From Streptomyces sp. CB03234 (GTDB lineage Bacteria > Actinomycetota > Actinomycetes > Streptomycetales > Streptomycetaceae), in contig NZ_LIYH01000003.1 of the NCBI RefSeq assembly GCF_001905885.1, forward strand, positions 62,001 to 126,000: 64,000 bases of DNA. Direction: 5' to 3'. Of this stretch, positions 8,132-17,763 are shown piece after piece. Position numbers and translations under genes: made by a program. A model generated the notes under the pieces. The model worked only from the letters and a program-made list of their open reading frames with translations. It did no database searches and had not been told where the DNA came from. Within the stretch, counting starts at the first letter, position 1; each line of letters starts with the position of its first letter.

Positions 8132-9313
8132 ATGTACGCGTCCGTCCGCGACGAGCTGCGCACCACCCTCGACGAGATCCGTGACGCCGGTCTCTACAAG
8201 CCGGAGCGGGTCATCGGCACCCCGCAGAGCGCGACCGTGTCCGTCCCCTCCGGCGAGGTGCTGAACTTCTGCGCCAACAACTACCTGGGCCTCGCCGACC
8301 ACCCCGAGGTCGTCGCCGCCGCCAAGGAGGCGCTGGACCGCTGGGGCTACGGCATGGCGTCCGTACGCTTCATCTGCGGGACGCAGGACGTCCACAAGGA
8401 GCTGGAGCGGCGGCTGTCGGCGTTCCTGGGGCAGGAGGACACGATCCTGTACTCCTCCTGCTTCGACGCCAACGGCGGTGTCTTCGAGACGCTCCTCGGC
8501 CCCGAGGACGCGGTGATCTCCGACGCCCTCAACCACGCCTCCATCATCGACGGCATCCGGCTGTCCAAGGCGCGCCGCCACCGGTACGCCAACCGGGACA
8601 TGGCCGACCTGGAGAAGCAGCTCAAGGACACGCAGGACGCCCGGCGCCGCCTGATCGTCACCGACGGCGTGTTCTCGATGGACGGGTACGTGGCGCCGCT
8701 GCCCGAGATCTGCGACCTCGCCGACCGGTACGACGCGATGGTGATGGTCGACGACTCCCACGCGGTCGGGTTCGTCGGCCCGGGCGGGCGCGGCACCCCC
8801 GAGCTGCACGGTGTGATGGACCGGGTCGACATCATCACCGGCACGCTCGGCAAGGCGCTGGGCGGCGCGTCCGGCGGGTATGTGGCGGCGCGCGCGGAGA
8901 TCGTCGAGCTGCTGCGCCAGCGTTCGCGCCCGTACCTCTTCTCCAACTCCCTCGCGCCGGTGATCGCCGCCGCGTCGCTGAAGGTCCTGGACCTGCTGGA
9001 GACCGCCGGTGAGCTGCGGGAGCGGCTGGACGCCAACACGAAGCTGTTCCGTACGAGGATGACGGAGGCGGGCTTCGAGATCCTGCCCGGCGACCACCCG
9101 ATCGCCCCGGTGATGATCGGCGACGCGGCCGAGGCCGGCCGGATGGCGGAGCTGCTGCTGGAGCGGGGCGTGTACGTGATCGGCTTCTCGTACCCGGTCG
9201 TCCCGATGGGCCAGGCCCGGATCCGGGTGCAGCTGTCGGCGGCGCACTCGACGGCGGACGTGGAGCGGGCGGTGGCGGCGTTCACCGACGCGCGCGCGAC
9301 AATGGCGGGGTGA
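8132..9313 (+). CDS. kbl: glycine C-acetyltransferase (2-amino-3-ketobutyrate CoA ligase)
   Basis: 393 aa PLP enzyme of the alpha-oxoamine synthase family. It cleaves 2-amino-3-ketobutyrate with CoA to glycine and acetyl-CoA. The PLP-binding Asp/His are in [10 protein letters not shown], and the Schiff-base lysine is in [14 protein letters not shown] good ribosome site (CTAGGAG) precedes ATG 8132. It is second in an operon with tdh, and its stop overlaps the LysR start (GTGA). Confidence 0.97.
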   Translation: MYASVRDELRTTLDEIRDAGLYKPERVIGTPQSATVSVPSGEVLNFCANNYLGLADHPEVVAAAKEALDRWGYGMASVRFICGTQDVHKELERRLSAFLGQEDTILYSSCFDANGGVFETLLGPEDAVISDALNHASIIDGIRLSKARRHRYANRDMADLEKQLKDTQDARRRLIVTDGVFSMDGYVAPLPEICDLADRYDAMVMVDDSHAVGFVGPGGRGTPELHGVMDRVDIITGTLGKALGGASGGYVAARAEIVELLRQRSRPYLFSNSLAPVIAAASLKVLDLLETAGELRERLDANTKLFRTRMTEAGFEILPGDHPIAPVMIGDAAEAGRMAELLLERGVYVIGFSYPVVPMGQARIRVQLSAAHSTADVERAVAAFTDARATMAG

Positions 9314-10227
9314 TCGACCCCCGGCGGCTGCGCATCCTGCGGGCCGCGGCGGACCACCGTACGGTGACCGCCGCGGCCGCGGCCCTGTACCTGACCCCGT
9401 CCGCCGTCTCGCAGCAGCTCGCCGCGCTGGAGCAGGAGACGGGGCACGTGCTGCTGACCCGCAGCGGCAAGGGCGTACGGCTCACCGCGGCCGGCGAGAT
9501 CCTGCTGGAGCACGCCAACGAGGTGCTGGCGCAGCTGGAGCGGGCGGAGGCGGAGCTCGCGGCGTACGCGGGCGGTGCGGCCGGCGAGGTGACGGTCGCC
9601 GCGTTCGCGACCGGCATCGCGGAAGTGCTCGCCCCCGCGATCGGACGGCTGGCTTCCGCCCACCCCGGCATCCGGGTGCGGGTGCGGGACGCGGAGGGCG
9701 ACGAGTCGCTGCCGCTGGTCCTGGACGGCGAGGCGGACGTGGCGGTCGCCGTGGAGTACCGGGGCGCGCCACGGGAGGGCGACCGGCGCCTCGCCCGCGT
9801 GCCGCTGTACGCGGAGCCGTTCGACGCGGTGCTGCACGCGGGACATCCGCTGGGGCAGGAACCGGAGGTGGCGCTGGCGTCGCTGGCGGAGGCCGACTGG
9901 ATCGCCCCGTACCCCGGCAACCCGTGCCACGACATGGTCCTCCTCGCCTGCGAGCTGGCCGGCTTCGACCCGCGGCTGGTGCACTCCTCGGACGACTTCC
10001 GCGCGGTGGTCGCCCTGGCGGGCGCGGGCGCGGGCGTCGCGCTGGTGCCGCGCTCCGCCCTGCGGGGCATCGAACTGAAGGACGTGGTGGTCCGCCCGGT
10101 GGCGGGGCCGGCGGCGTTCCGGCGCGTGTTCGCGGCGGTGCGGCGGGGTGCGGAGGACCACCCGCTGATCCGGCCGGTGCTGGACGCGCTGGCGGGGGCG
10201 GCGCGGGGGGTGTCGAGCGGGGGCTGA
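9310..10227 (+). CDS. LysR-family transcriptional regulator
   Basis: 305 aa. The N-terminal winged HTH ([20 protein letters not shown], then [17 protein letters not shown]) is followed by a LysR substrate-binding domain ([21 protein letters not shown]). It starts at GTG 9310 inside the kbl stop, so it is translationally coupled to the threonine-degradation genes. LysR genes are more often divergent from their targets; this co-directional placement suggests co-expression rather than classical divergent control. The effector is unknown. Confidence 0.93.
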   Translation: MIDPRRLRILRAAADHRTVTAAAAALYLTPSAVSQQLAALEQETGHVLLTRSGKGVRLTAAGEILLEHANEVLAQLERAEAELAAYAGGAAGEVTVAAFATGIAEVLAPAIGRLASAHPGIRVRVRDAEGDESLPLVLDGEADVAVAVEYRGAPREGDRRLARVPLYAEPFDAVLHAGHPLGQEPEVALASLAEADWIAPYPGNPCHDMVLLACELAGFDPRLVHSSDDFRAVVALAGAGAGVALVPRSALRGIELKDVVVRPVAGPAAFRRVFAAVRRGAEDHPLIRPVLDALAGAARGVSSGG

Positions 10228-10272
10228 CGCCCCCACGCCCCGTTGGGCACGGTCCCCGGGCGCCCGGCGCCC
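10219..10272 (+). terminator. G+C-rich hairpins after the LysR gene
   Basis: A 6-bp stem with 4-nt loop spans the LysR stop codon (GGGGGC-TGAC-GCCCCC, 10219-10234). A second palindrome GGGCGCC-C-GGCGCCC lies at 10258-10272. Neither has a U tract. The position between convergent genes fits a bidirectional actinomycete terminator. Nothing else is seen in 10273-10457. Confidence 0.45.
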
Positions 10273-10457
10273 CCGGGCCCCGGCCGAGCGCGGCAGCTTC
10301 GCGCCGGGCGCTTGCCCGTCCGCCGCGACGAGCGGCTGCCTTATCCCTCGCCCCCGCCGCGACCTGCGGCTGCTGCGTACGGCGGAGGCACGGCCGCGTC
10401 GGCGGACGGGCGCCCGGTGTGGCGGGGTCCGTCCCGGGACGGGTTGGCGGGGCGGGG

Positions 10458-10589
10458 TCAGTGGTCGTCCTCCTCGGGGGTCTGGGGGGTCGGGTCCGGG
10501 GTGGTGGGGGGTGCCGGGTCGGGGTCGGCGGAGCGGGTGGCTTCGGCGCGGATCAGGGCGTTCAGGGCCGCGAAGGGGTCGATGGGCAT
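10458..10589 (-). CDS. 43-aa acidic small protein
   Basis: A short frame starts at ATG 10589 after a GGGAG ribosome site and encodes a protein opening MPIDPFAALNALIRAEATR and closing TPQTPEEDDH. An amphipathic N-terminal helix is followed by a Pro/Asp/Thr-rich tail. The high third-position G+C and the ribosome site support translation. Function unknown. It lies 57 nt downstream of the 109-aa protein on the same strand, so the two are probably co-transcribed. Confidence 0.55.
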   Translation of the reverse strand: MPIDPFAALNALIRAEATRSADPDPAPPTTPDPTPQTPEEDDH

Positions 10590-10646
10590 GGTGGGGCTCC
10601 CGGTTCGGTGGGTGGTCGGCCTGCGGTGGGCTGTGGGGCGTACCGC

Positions 10647-10976
10647 TCAGCACCGCAGGACCACGCACCGGAGGGGGCGGACGGGCGGGTGGCCGGCCGG
10701 GGGCGGGGTCGCGGGGCGGGAGGACGCCGGCGGGCCGGCCGGGTGGTGGGCCGGGGGGTGGACGGCGCGCCGGTGGCGGCGGTCCGCGCGGTGCGGGGCG
10801 GCCGCCTCCGCCTCCGTCAGGTCCGGGTCGGGCGCGGCCGAGGCGGCCGGGCGGGGCTCGGCGCCCATGGCCGGTCCGGTCCCGGCCGCGACGCCCAGCA
10901 GGGCGGCCAGCACCAGGAGGGCGACCAGCACGGCCCGGCGTACGGCGGCGACGGCGAACCCGGTCATGCTGGTCAT
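10647..10976 (-). CDS. small secreted or membrane-anchored hypothetical protein
   Basis: 109 aa. One N-terminal hydrophobic segment ([18 protein letters not shown]) after basic residues looks like a signal peptide or anchor, followed by a low-complexity Ala/Pro/His/Arg region and a Cys-containing end (PLRCVVLRC). An AAAGGAA ribosome site precedes ATG 10976; a second ATG is three codons in. I recognise no domain. It is oriented with the 43-aa gene, and the VWA/HExxH gene ends 60 bp upstream on the same strand. Confidence 0.55.
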   Translation of the reverse strand: MTSMTGFAVAAVRRAVLVALLVLAALLGVAAGTGPAMGAEPRPAASAAPDPDLTEAEAAAPHRADRRHRRAVHPPAHHPAGPPASSRPATPPPAGHPPVRPLRCVVLRC

Positions 10977-11035
10977 GGGCGTTCCTTTGCCCGTGACCGG
11001 ACACGGTGTGCCCGTTCAGCGCGAGAACCGCCCGT

Positions 11036-12838
11036 TCAGCGGAGGCGGAAGACCGGGCCCCGCGCCGTGAAGGGCAGCGATCCGCCCTCCGGGATCACGT
11101 AGGCGTGCTCGCGGCGGACGCGGAGCGTGTCGCAGTACCCGTCGGTGATGATCAGCAGCGGTGCCGTGGGCGGGAAGTCCTCGGCGCGCTGGAGGAGGTC
11201 GACACCCGGCTGGAGGACCGTGCCGCCACGGCCCCGGACCCGTACCCGCCCGGCGATTTCCGTGGCGGGCAGGTAGCCCACGTCGTGGGGTGCCGCGTCG
11301 CAGAAGACGACGCGCGCCGCCGGTACGTCCCGGGCCTCGGCGTACGAGGCGATCGCGCCGAGCGCCTTGCCGAGCAGGCGCCGGTCCATGGAGCCGGACG
11401 TGTCGAGGACGACGCCGAACGTGCACCGCGCGACCTCCTCGGGCGGGAAGTACCGCCCGGCGCGCGGGATGTCCGGCGTGGACGCCTGGCGGCGGGCCGG
11501 CCGCGCATAGCTGCGCACCGGCTCGGGGCGGGGCACGAACTCGTCGAACCAGCGCGCCAGTCGCGCGTCCCACGGCACCGGCGGGTGCGCCAGCGCCCGG
11601 ATCTCCTCGACGAGTCCGGCCGGCAGCAGCCCGCGCTCCCCGCTGACGTGCAGGTCGAAACCCTGGACCAGGCCGCGCCGGTAGAACTCGTCCAGGTCGA
11701 CGTAGTCCTGGGGGCGCCCGCCGAGCGGTTCGCCCAGGATGTCGCCGGTGCCCTTGCCGCGAAGGGTCGCCAGGCGCCGCATCCGGCGGGCGTCGGTGAC
11801 GATCCGGTCGTACACCTCCTCCGCGGACAGGCCCTTGATGTCAGGGTCGTACAGCAGCCCCTCGGGCATGGTGCCGACGCCCATCTCGACGAGCCAGCCG
11901 TTGATGACGTAGTCGGCGGCGACGTTGAAGAGGTACGGGTCCCGGGCGCCGCGCCGGTCGCCGTGGCGCAGTGCGGCGTGGAGCATCTCGTGGGCGAGGA
12001 CGAACCGCCACTCCTCGTCCTCGTACTGCCGCAGCGGGTTGAGGTAGATCTCGCCGAGCGTGGCGTCGACGGCGGCGATCGCGATGCCGTGGGCGCGGGC
12101 GAGTTCGGCGTCGGCGACCAGCTTCATGCCGGAGGCGATGCCGCCGAGCAGCGGGTAGGAGGAGATGAACCAGCTCAGCGCCCGGTCCCAGGGCTGCTTC
12201 GGCCGGATCTCACCGGTGAGCGCGTCGCGCCGGCCGCCCGCGACGTCCATCGCGGCGGACACGGTACGGGTCAGGGCGTGCCCGAAGGTGAGCTGCCAGT
12301 CCGGGGCGGTGCGCCAGGCGGGCCACGCCACGAGGATCTGGTCCGCCGCGTCGCCCGCCGTGCCGCCGTGTTCGTACGGGGCGGGGACGCCGTCACGCCG
12401 CCAGCGGGCGGCGAGCTGCTCCTCGTCGCCGTCGGGGTACGAGGCGGGGAGGTGCTCGGGGGGGTAGCCGACGGGGAACGTGAGCAGGAAGCGGTTGACG
12501 ACGGCGCAGCGGGCGGCGAGGTCGTAGTGGTCGGGCTGCGGACGGCGTTCGTCCTGGTGGGCGGGGGCGTGGCCGAAGCCCAGGTGGAGCAGGCAGTGGG
12601 CCAGGGCCCAGGCCCACTGGGCGGGTTCGGCGCGGCGGTCGGGGTGGACGTGGACCGTGCCGTTGGAGTCGACGACGGCGAGGCCGTGGCGCGGGGCCTT
12701 CTCACAGTCGCGGCTGCGGCAGATGTCCGCCTCCAGCGCGGCGAGCGCGGGGTTGCGCTTGACGATGGCGAGCCCGGCGAGGAAGGCCTCGGCGGCCGGG
12801 TCGTTGCGCTTCTTCTTGGCGGGCCGCGCAGGGGTCAT
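11036..12838 (-). CDS. HExxH metallopeptidase-like / VWA-like protein (DUF2201)
   Basis: 600 aa. The central region contains LAHEMLHAALRH, a zincin-type HExxH site (residues ~265-276), as in the 'putative metallopeptidase' domain DUF2201_N. The C-terminal ~130 residues are VWA-like with the MIDAS motif DTSGS and ITDGYCD. It partners the MoxR ATPase whose stop overlaps its start (ATGA at 12835-12838). MoxR/VWA pairs generally act as metal- or cofactor-insertion chaperones, but the target here is unknown. ATG 12838 was chosen over the longer open frame because of the coupling and the lack of coding character upstream. Confidence 0.85.
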   Translation of the reverse strand: MTPARPAKKKRNDPAAEAFLAGLAIVKRNPALAALEADICRSRDCEKAPRHGLAVVDSNGTVHVHPDRRAEPAQWAWALAHCLLHLGFGHAPAHQDERRPQPDHYDLAARCAVVNRFLLTFPVGYPPEHLPASYPDGDEEQLAARWRRDGVPAPYEHGGTAGDAADQILVAWPAWRTAPDWQLTFGHALTRTVSAAMDVAGGRRDALTGEIRPKQPWDRALSWFISSYPLLGGIASGMKLVADAELARAHGIAIAAVDATLGEIYLNPLRQYEDEEWRFVLAHEMLHAALRHGDRRGARDPYLFNVAADYVINGWLVEMGVGTMPEGLLYDPDIKGLSAEEVYDRIVTDARRMRRLATLRGKGTGDILGEPLGGRPQDYVDLDEFYRRGLVQGFDLHVSGERGLLPAGLVEEIRALAHPPVPWDARLARWFDEFVPRPEPVRSYARPARRQASTPDIPRAGRYFPPEEVARCTFGVVLDTSGSMDRRLLGKALGAIASYAEARDVPAARVVFCDAAPHDVGYLPATEIAGRVRVRGRGGTVLQPGVDLLQRAEDFPPTAPLLIITDGYCDTLRVRREHAYVIPEGGSLPFTARGPVFRLR

Positions 12839-13983
12839 CGGCGGGCCTCGACGAGGCGCGGCATGTCCCGGGCGGCCTCGACGAGGAACCAGGCGGGCAG
12901 CACGGGCTGTCCGTCGGCGTCGTCGGCGATGACGGTCTGGGCGACCTCGACGGAGATCTCGGCGAGCTGGACGAGCAGCGACTTGGCGCGGTGGGCGGCC
13001 TGCCGGAGAGCGGGTGAGATCTCGCTCTTCACCGGCGGGAGTTCCTTGATGAGGCGGCCGCGGAAGGCGTCGGCGAGGTAGTAGAGCAGGTCGCGGTCCT
13101 CGATGCGGTTCGGCCAGGACGCGTCGCCCTTGATGATGGCGTCGATGCCGTACGCGTGCCGCACGATCTTGGCGTACCCGCAGAAGGAGACGGCGTGCGC
13201 GGGCGTGAGGGTGCCGTGCGCGACGATCTTCAGCGTCTCCTCGTCGAGCGTCGGCCCGAAGGAGTGCAGCGCGTCGGAGAGCATGTGCCAGGAGCGGGGC
13301 GTGGAGAACGGCTCCTCGGTCTTGGGCGGTTGCGACCAGAGGTGGTCGGGCCGGTCGGTGAGGTAGTCGGTGACCCAGGGGTGGATGCCGTTCTCGCCCG
13401 CCCACACCAGCCAGTCGGCGGCGGAGGCTCGCAGGTGGACGTGCGTGAGGCGGTTGACGAGCGCGGAGGCGATGGGGCGGGCCAGCGCGTTGTCGGTGGC
13501 GCGGTTGCCGGCGCCGATGACGATGGAGCCGGGGGGCAGTTCGTAGTTCCCGATGCGCCGGTCGAGGATGAGCGAGTAGAACGCCTTCTGTACGTCGGGG
13601 GTGGCGGCGTTCAGCTCGTCGAGGAACAGGCAGTACGGCTCGTCACGCGCGATGGCCTCCGGCGGGCAGAACACGGACTTGCCGTCCCGGATCTGCGGGA
13701 CGCCGATGAGGTCCTCGGGCGCCAGCTGGGTGCCCAGCAGGCTGACGCACTCCAGGCCGAGGGACTCGGCGAAGTTCCGTACGAGGGACGACTTGCCGAT
13801 GCCGGGCGCGCCCCAGAGGAAGACGGGGCGTACGGTCGCGAGGCCGAGCAGCAGCTCGGGGATCCGGGCGGGCGTGACGGTGACGGCGGCCTGCAGTGTG
13901 AACTCCGGGGGATGCGAGGAGGTCCGGTGCGCCCGGACTGTCGATGCCCGAACGGATGTCGGGCTCGCCCAGTCTGAGCGCAC
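12835..13983 (-). CDS. MoxR-family AAA+ ATPase
   Basis: 382 aa if GTG 13983 is used; no other common start codon lies before the conserved core. Walker A is GAPGIGKSS, Walker B LFLDELNAA, and sensor-1 IGAGNRATDNALARP. The protein should couple ATP hydrolysis to remodelling a client together with the VWA-domain partner encoded immediately downstream with ATGA overlap. The first ~35 residues are not conserved-looking, so the true start may be a rare codon further in. The 253-bp gap upstream (13984-14236) shows only G+C-rich repeats (GGGGCGGCGCCC twice) and no gene. Confidence 0.88.
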   Translation of the reverse strand: MRSDWASPTSVRASTVRAHRTSSHPPEFTLQAAVTVTPARIPELLLGLATVRPVFLWGAPGIGKSSLVRNFAESLGLECVSLLGTQLAPEDLIGVPQIRDGKSVFCPPEAIARDEPYCLFLDELNAATPDVQKAFYSLILDRRIGNYELPPGSIVIGAGNRATDNALARPIASALVNRLTHVHLRASAADWLVWAGENGIHPWVTDYLTDRPDHLWSQPPKTEEPFSTPRSWHMLSDALHSFGPTLDEETLKIVAHGTLTPAHAVSFCGYAKIVRHAYGIDAIIKGDASWPNRIEDRDLLYYLADAFRGRLIKELPPVKSEISPALRQAAHRAKSLLVQLAEISVEVAQTVIADDADGQPVLPAWFLVEAARDMPRLVEARR

Positions 13984-14236
13984 ATCACCATCCGGCGCAG
14001 CCCATTTTCCGCGGAGGCGGTTGTTGTCGGCGCCTGGCGCGGGGGCGGCGCGGAGGCCGGCGAACCCGTTGTGGGCAGTCGTTCCGCGGGACGTTGGGGG
14101 TCCCCCTGCTCGACGGGGCGGTGCCTGTTCTCGGTGCCCCCGGGGCGGCGCCCTCTCCCCGGTGCGCCACGGGGCGGCGCCCCGGCGGCGGCCGCCACGG
14201 CCCCGCCCCGCTGGTGCTCCGGGTGCGGGCCGTGCG

Positions 14237-15574
14237 CTACGCGCGCTGCTTGCGCGCCGACATCCAGGCGTAGACCAGTACGCCCGCGAAGAGGAACAGC
14301 ACGCCCTGGTAGACCGCCGCGTAACCGGAGCCGGCGACCAGCCACATGGAGAAGGCGAAGGCGATCAGGGAGAGGACCGCGTCGCGGACGAGGCGGGGGC
14401 GGTGGACGCGCGAGGACCGGCCGGAGGCGAGGAAGTAGATCTGCGCGGCCGTCGACAGCAGGTAGGGCACCGTGGCGGTGAAGGTGGTGACGAGGACGAG
14501 GATCTCGAAGACGCCCTCGGAGCCGGCCGTGTAGTTGTAGACGGTCAGCAGGGAGGCGAGGACGACGGTGACGAGGACGCCGTACGTGGGGACGCCGCCC
14601 CGCTTGTGGGTGAACATCTGCGGGAAGAGGCCGTCCTTGGCCGCCGCGTACGGGGTCTGGGCACTCAGCAGCGTCCAGCCGTTGAGGGCGCCGACCATGG
14701 AGACGAGGGCCATGCAAGCGACGGCGGTGCCGCCCCAGGAGCCCCCGAACATGGTGTTGACGGCGGCGGAGAAGGGCGCGCTGGACTCGACGAGCCGGTC
14801 ATGGGCGACGAGCCCGAAGACGGAGAGGGTGCCCAGCAGGTAGATGACGGCGGCGCCGAGCGTGCCGAGGATGGTGGCGCGGCCGACGTTGCGCTGCGGG
14901 TCGCGCACCTCGCCGGCGCTGACGGCGGCGGACTCCACGCCCAGGTAGCTGAAGAGCAGGATGGCGGCGGACGCGGAGACCGCGCCGACGGCGCCGGAGT
15001 CGCTCGCCTGGAAGGGGCCGAGGTTGGCGGAGTCGAAGAAGAACAGGCCGCCGACGGCCACCAGGAGGAGGGGGACGAACTTGAGGACCGTGGCGACGAG
15101 TTGGACGGCGCCGACGTAGCGCGTACCGGCGAGGTTCGCGAGGGCGGGCAGCCACTGGAGGGCCAGCGCCGCCGCGATCGTCGCGGCCTTGGACTCGTGG
15201 ACGGGGACGAGGACGTCGAGGTAGCCGACGGCGGCGACGGCCAGCGCCGCGTTGGAGACCCAGGTGGTGATCCAGTACGACCAGGCGGCGAGGAATCCGG
15301 CGAAGTCGCCGAAGGCCTCGCGGGCGTAGACGTAGGGGCCGCCGGTGAGGGGGTGCCGCTGAGCGAGGCGGCCGAAGACGAGCGCGAGGGCGAGGGCGCC
15401 TACGGTGAGGACGGCGAAGGCGACGAGGCTGATGGTGCCGTAGGGGGCGACGGAGGCGGGGAGGAGGAAGATCCCGCCGCCGATGATGTTGCCCATGACC
15501 AGGGCGGTCGCGATGGGCAGTCCGAAGCTGCGGGCGTGCTTCGAGCGCTCGTCGGGGGTGGGGTCGGTGATCAT
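14237..15574 (-). CDS. APC-superfamily amino acid/polyamine antiporter
   Basis: 445 aa with about 12 hydrophobic helices. Family marks are the TM1 loop MGNIIGGGIFLLP, GGPYVYAREAFGDF in TM3, and SYLGVESAAV in TM6, typical of the basic amino acid/polyamine antiporter (APA) branch. It probably exchanges a basic or neutral amino acid at the cytoplasmic membrane; the substrate cannot be told. A strong nested hairpin (15591-15628) lies in its leader. The phosphatase-fold gene upstream is on the same strand 66 bp away. Confidence 0.9.
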   Translation of the reverse strand: MITDPTPDERSKHARSFGLPIATALVMGNIIGGGIFLLPASVAPYGTISLVAFAVLTVGALALALVFGRLAQRHPLTGGPYVYAREAFGDFAGFLAAWSYWITTWVSNAALAVAAVGYLDVLVPVHESKAATIAAALALQWLPALANLAGTRYVGAVQLVATVLKFVPLLLVAVGGLFFFDSANLGPFQASDSGAVGAVSASAAILLFSYLGVESAAVSAGEVRDPQRNVGRATILGTLGAAVIYLLGTLSVFGLVAHDRLVESSAPFSAAVNTMFGGSWGGTAVACMALVSMVGALNGWTLLSAQTPYAAAKDGLFPQMFTHKRGGVPTYGVLVTVVLASLLTVYNYTAGSEGVFEILVLVTTFTATVPYLLSTAAQIYFLASGRSSRVHRPRLVRDAVLSLIAFAFSMWLVAGSGYAAVYQGVLFLFAGVLVYAWMSARKQRA

Positions 15575-15590
15575 GGGGGGTGGTGCGCCT

Positions 15591-15628
15591 TTCGCCGTAC
15601 AAACCCGAACATGTTCGGGTACGGCGAA
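15591..15628. promoter_or_regulatory. nested palindrome CCCGAACATGTTCGGG with outer 9-bp arms
   Basis: The inner 16-bp perfect palindrome occupies 15604-15619. Outer arms TTCGCCGTA (15591-15599) and TACGGCGAA (15620-15628) are also perfectly complementary, with 4 nt (CAAA) unpaired on one side. It sits in the 66-bp gap between two minus-strand genes. It could be a regulator operator for the APC gene or the terminator of the upstream gene. Confidence 0.6.
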
Positions 15629-15640
15629 CGCTGCACCAAA

Positions 15641-17743
15641 TCAGCCGTGTTTGTCCGGCGAGACGCGGTCGGCAACCGGAAATGCTTCTTCCGGTCGGGG
15701 ACGGGACGGGGATTCCTCAAGGGGCACCTGTGGGCCCTCGGTCTCGCGCAGCCAGCGCCGCAGCACCCGGTGGACCGCCTCCGCGCCGATCAGCCGGCTG
15801 CCGTCCGCGACCGGCGCGGACAGGGTGCGCGGGGAGAGCAGGAACGCCTCCGACTGCTCGCCGCCCAGCCCGCCGTGGGAACCGATCTGCTCCTCGAAGG
15901 CGTGCACGGTGCCGGTTTCCGGGTCGTACATGGAGTTCACCATGATGTCCGCGACGTGCGGGAAGGAGTCGGTGCGCCGGACGGCGTCGGCGGTGCCCGG
16001 GCCGTAGGGGGCGAGCGGGCCGTCGTCGGTGAGGTCGTCGACGGGGACTTCGAGCCCGTCCGGGCCGAGCACCACCGAGCCGTGTTCCTCGCTGCGTACG
16101 AGCAGGAAGCCGATGCCCGGGTGGTTCGCGAGGGTGCGCAGCAGGGCGGGGTGGCGGCGTTCGATCTCCTCGCGGGACATGCGGTGGGGCACGTCCGGGA
16201 AGGAGATCAGGCCCAGGTTGCCGGAGGCCAGCACGATCGGGCCGGAGGCGCGGCCCGGCCGCTCCTCGCGGCCCTCCTCCACCGGCAGGTGCACCGCGCT
16301 GCGCAGCGCGCCGCGTGCCTCGGCGCCGCTCGGGGTGTGGTGCGCGCGGCGCGGTACGGGCAGCCCGCAGCCGGCCCGGACCAGGTCGCGCAGGGTGAGG
16401 CCGTACGCGGACTCGAAGGTCTCGCCCGGGCTCTGGCCGTGATCGGAGAGCAGCACGATCCGGTAGGGACGCGGGGCGTGGTCGGCGACCTTGGCGATCA
16501 GGGCGATGGACCGGTCGAGCCGTTCCAGGACCTTCGCCGCGTCGCGGCTGCGGGGACCGGAGTGGTGCGCCACTTCGTCGTACGCGACGAGGTCGGCGTA
16601 CACGGCGGTGCGGCCGGCGAGCATGTCGCCCATGACGGCGGCGACGACCACGTCCCGCTCGACGACGGTCGCGAAGGCCCGGATGAAGGGGTACAGCCCG
16701 CCGCGGCCGACCCGTGGGGTCTCCTGCCGGAGGCGGGACCGGGTGGACTGGCCGATCTCCCGGCCGACCTCGGCGACGAACGAGATGGCGGTACGGACGG
16801 CGTTGGCGGGGTCCCGGAAGTACGCGACGTACCCGGCCCGGGAGCGGTTGCGGCGGCCCCGGCGCGCGGAGACCGACAGCACGAGGGCGAGCTGGTCGGC
16901 GCCGCCGCTGAAGAGGTTGCCGCGGCTCGCGCCGTCCAGGGTGAGCAGCCCGCCGTCGCCGGTGCGCGCGATGGCGCGGCGCTGGAGCTCGACGGCGCTG
17001 GCGGGCCGGTTGCTGACCATGAGCCGGCCGGCGTCCTTCTCGTACCAGCGGAAGGCGGGTACGTCGTGGTTGGTGCCGTGCAGGATGGCGAGCTGGCTGG
17101 CGCCGGTCTGGCTGGACCAGTCGGTGCGCCAGGGGGTGAGGCGGTGGGTGGAGCCCAGCCAGGCCGCGACGGTCGGCATGATCCCGTCGGCGACGGCGTC
17201 GCGCAGCACTTGGTGCCCGACGCCGTCGAGCTGGAGGAACACCGTGCCGGGCGGGCTGCCGGGGCCGGGCGCCGGGGGCCTGGAGTGCCGCCGGCCGGCG
17301 AGCCGGTACAGGCGGCGCCGGTAGGCGTTGTCGTCGCGTACGGCCAGGGCGGTGGACGTGGCGGACGCGACGGCCGACATGACGGCGGCGACCACGACGG
17401 CGTTCTCCGGGTCGGCCTCGCCGCGCCCGTCGGGGATGAGCCAGAGGGCGACCAGCAGCAGCGAGCCGTTGAGGAAGAAGGCGAGGAGCCCGAGGACGAG
17501 GGCGGGCACGAGCAGCAGGGCGCGGACGACCAGCGGCCACACCAGCGCGCTCAGCAGGCCGAACGCCCCCGCGCCCCAGGCGGCGGTGACGGCGGTGCGG
17601 GTGATGCTGTCGCCGTCGTCGGACTGGAGCTGGAAGTCGGGCAGGAGGCCCGCGAGCGCCAGCATGGTGACGGTCGACACCGCCCACACCACGACGATCC
17701 GCAGCAGGGCACCGCCCGCCGTACGCCATCGCGCTGTGACCAC
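15641..17743 (-). CDS. membrane-anchored alkaline-phosphatase-superfamily protein
   Basis: 700 aa from GTG 17743, nine bases after a CAGGAG ribosome site. The N-terminal ~150 residues carry four hydrophobic segments resembling a phage holin-like/DUF4956-type module. Residues ~170-690 have the alkaline phosphatase/nucleotide pyrophosphatase fold: VFLQLDGVGHQVLRDAV, YADLVAYDEVAHHSGP, LLSDHGQSPGETF and EQIGSHGGLGG give the usual metal-binding Asp/His set. An outward-facing phosphodiesterase or phosphotransferase acting on envelope lipids or polymers is likely, but no substrate is indicated. It is followed on the same strand by the APC transporter. Confidence 0.85.
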   Translation of the reverse strand: MVTARWRTAGGALLRIVVVWAVSTVTMLALAGLLPDFQLQSDDGDSITRTAVTAAWGAGAFGLLSALVWPLVVRALLLVPALVLGLLAFFLNGSLLLVALWLIPDGRGEADPENAVVVAAVMSAVASATSTALAVRDDNAYRRRLYRLAGRRHSRPPAPGPGSPPGTVFLQLDGVGHQVLRDAVADGIMPTVAAWLGSTHRLTPWRTDWSSQTGASQLAILHGTNHDVPAFRWYEKDAGRLMVSNRPASAVELQRRAIARTGDGGLLTLDGASRGNLFSGGADQLALVLSVSARRGRRNRSRAGYVAYFRDPANAVRTAISFVAEVGREIGQSTRSRLRQETPRVGRGGLYPFIRAFATVVERDVVVAAVMGDMLAGRTAVYADLVAYDEVAHHSGPRSRDAAKVLERLDRSIALIAKVADHAPRPYRIVLLSDHGQSPGETFESAYGLTLRDLVRAGCGLPVPRRAHHTPSGAEARGALRSAVHLPVEEGREERPGRASGPIVLASGNLGLISFPDVPHRMSREEIERRHPALLRTLANHPGIGFLLVRSEEHGSVVLGPDGLEVPVDDLTDDGPLAPYGPGTADAVRRTDSFPHVADIMVNSMYDPETGTVHAFEEQIGSHGGLGGEQSEAFLLSPRTLSAPVADGSRLIGAEAVHRVLRRWLRETEGPQVPLEESPSRPRPEEAFPVADRVSPDKHG

Positions 17744-17763
17744 GCCGCTCGCTCCTGCCCGGC

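Noticed and set aside
15604..15619. LexA (SOS) box
   Set aside because: Actinobacterial LexA sites need GAAC-N4-GTTC; here the spacing is 2 nt.
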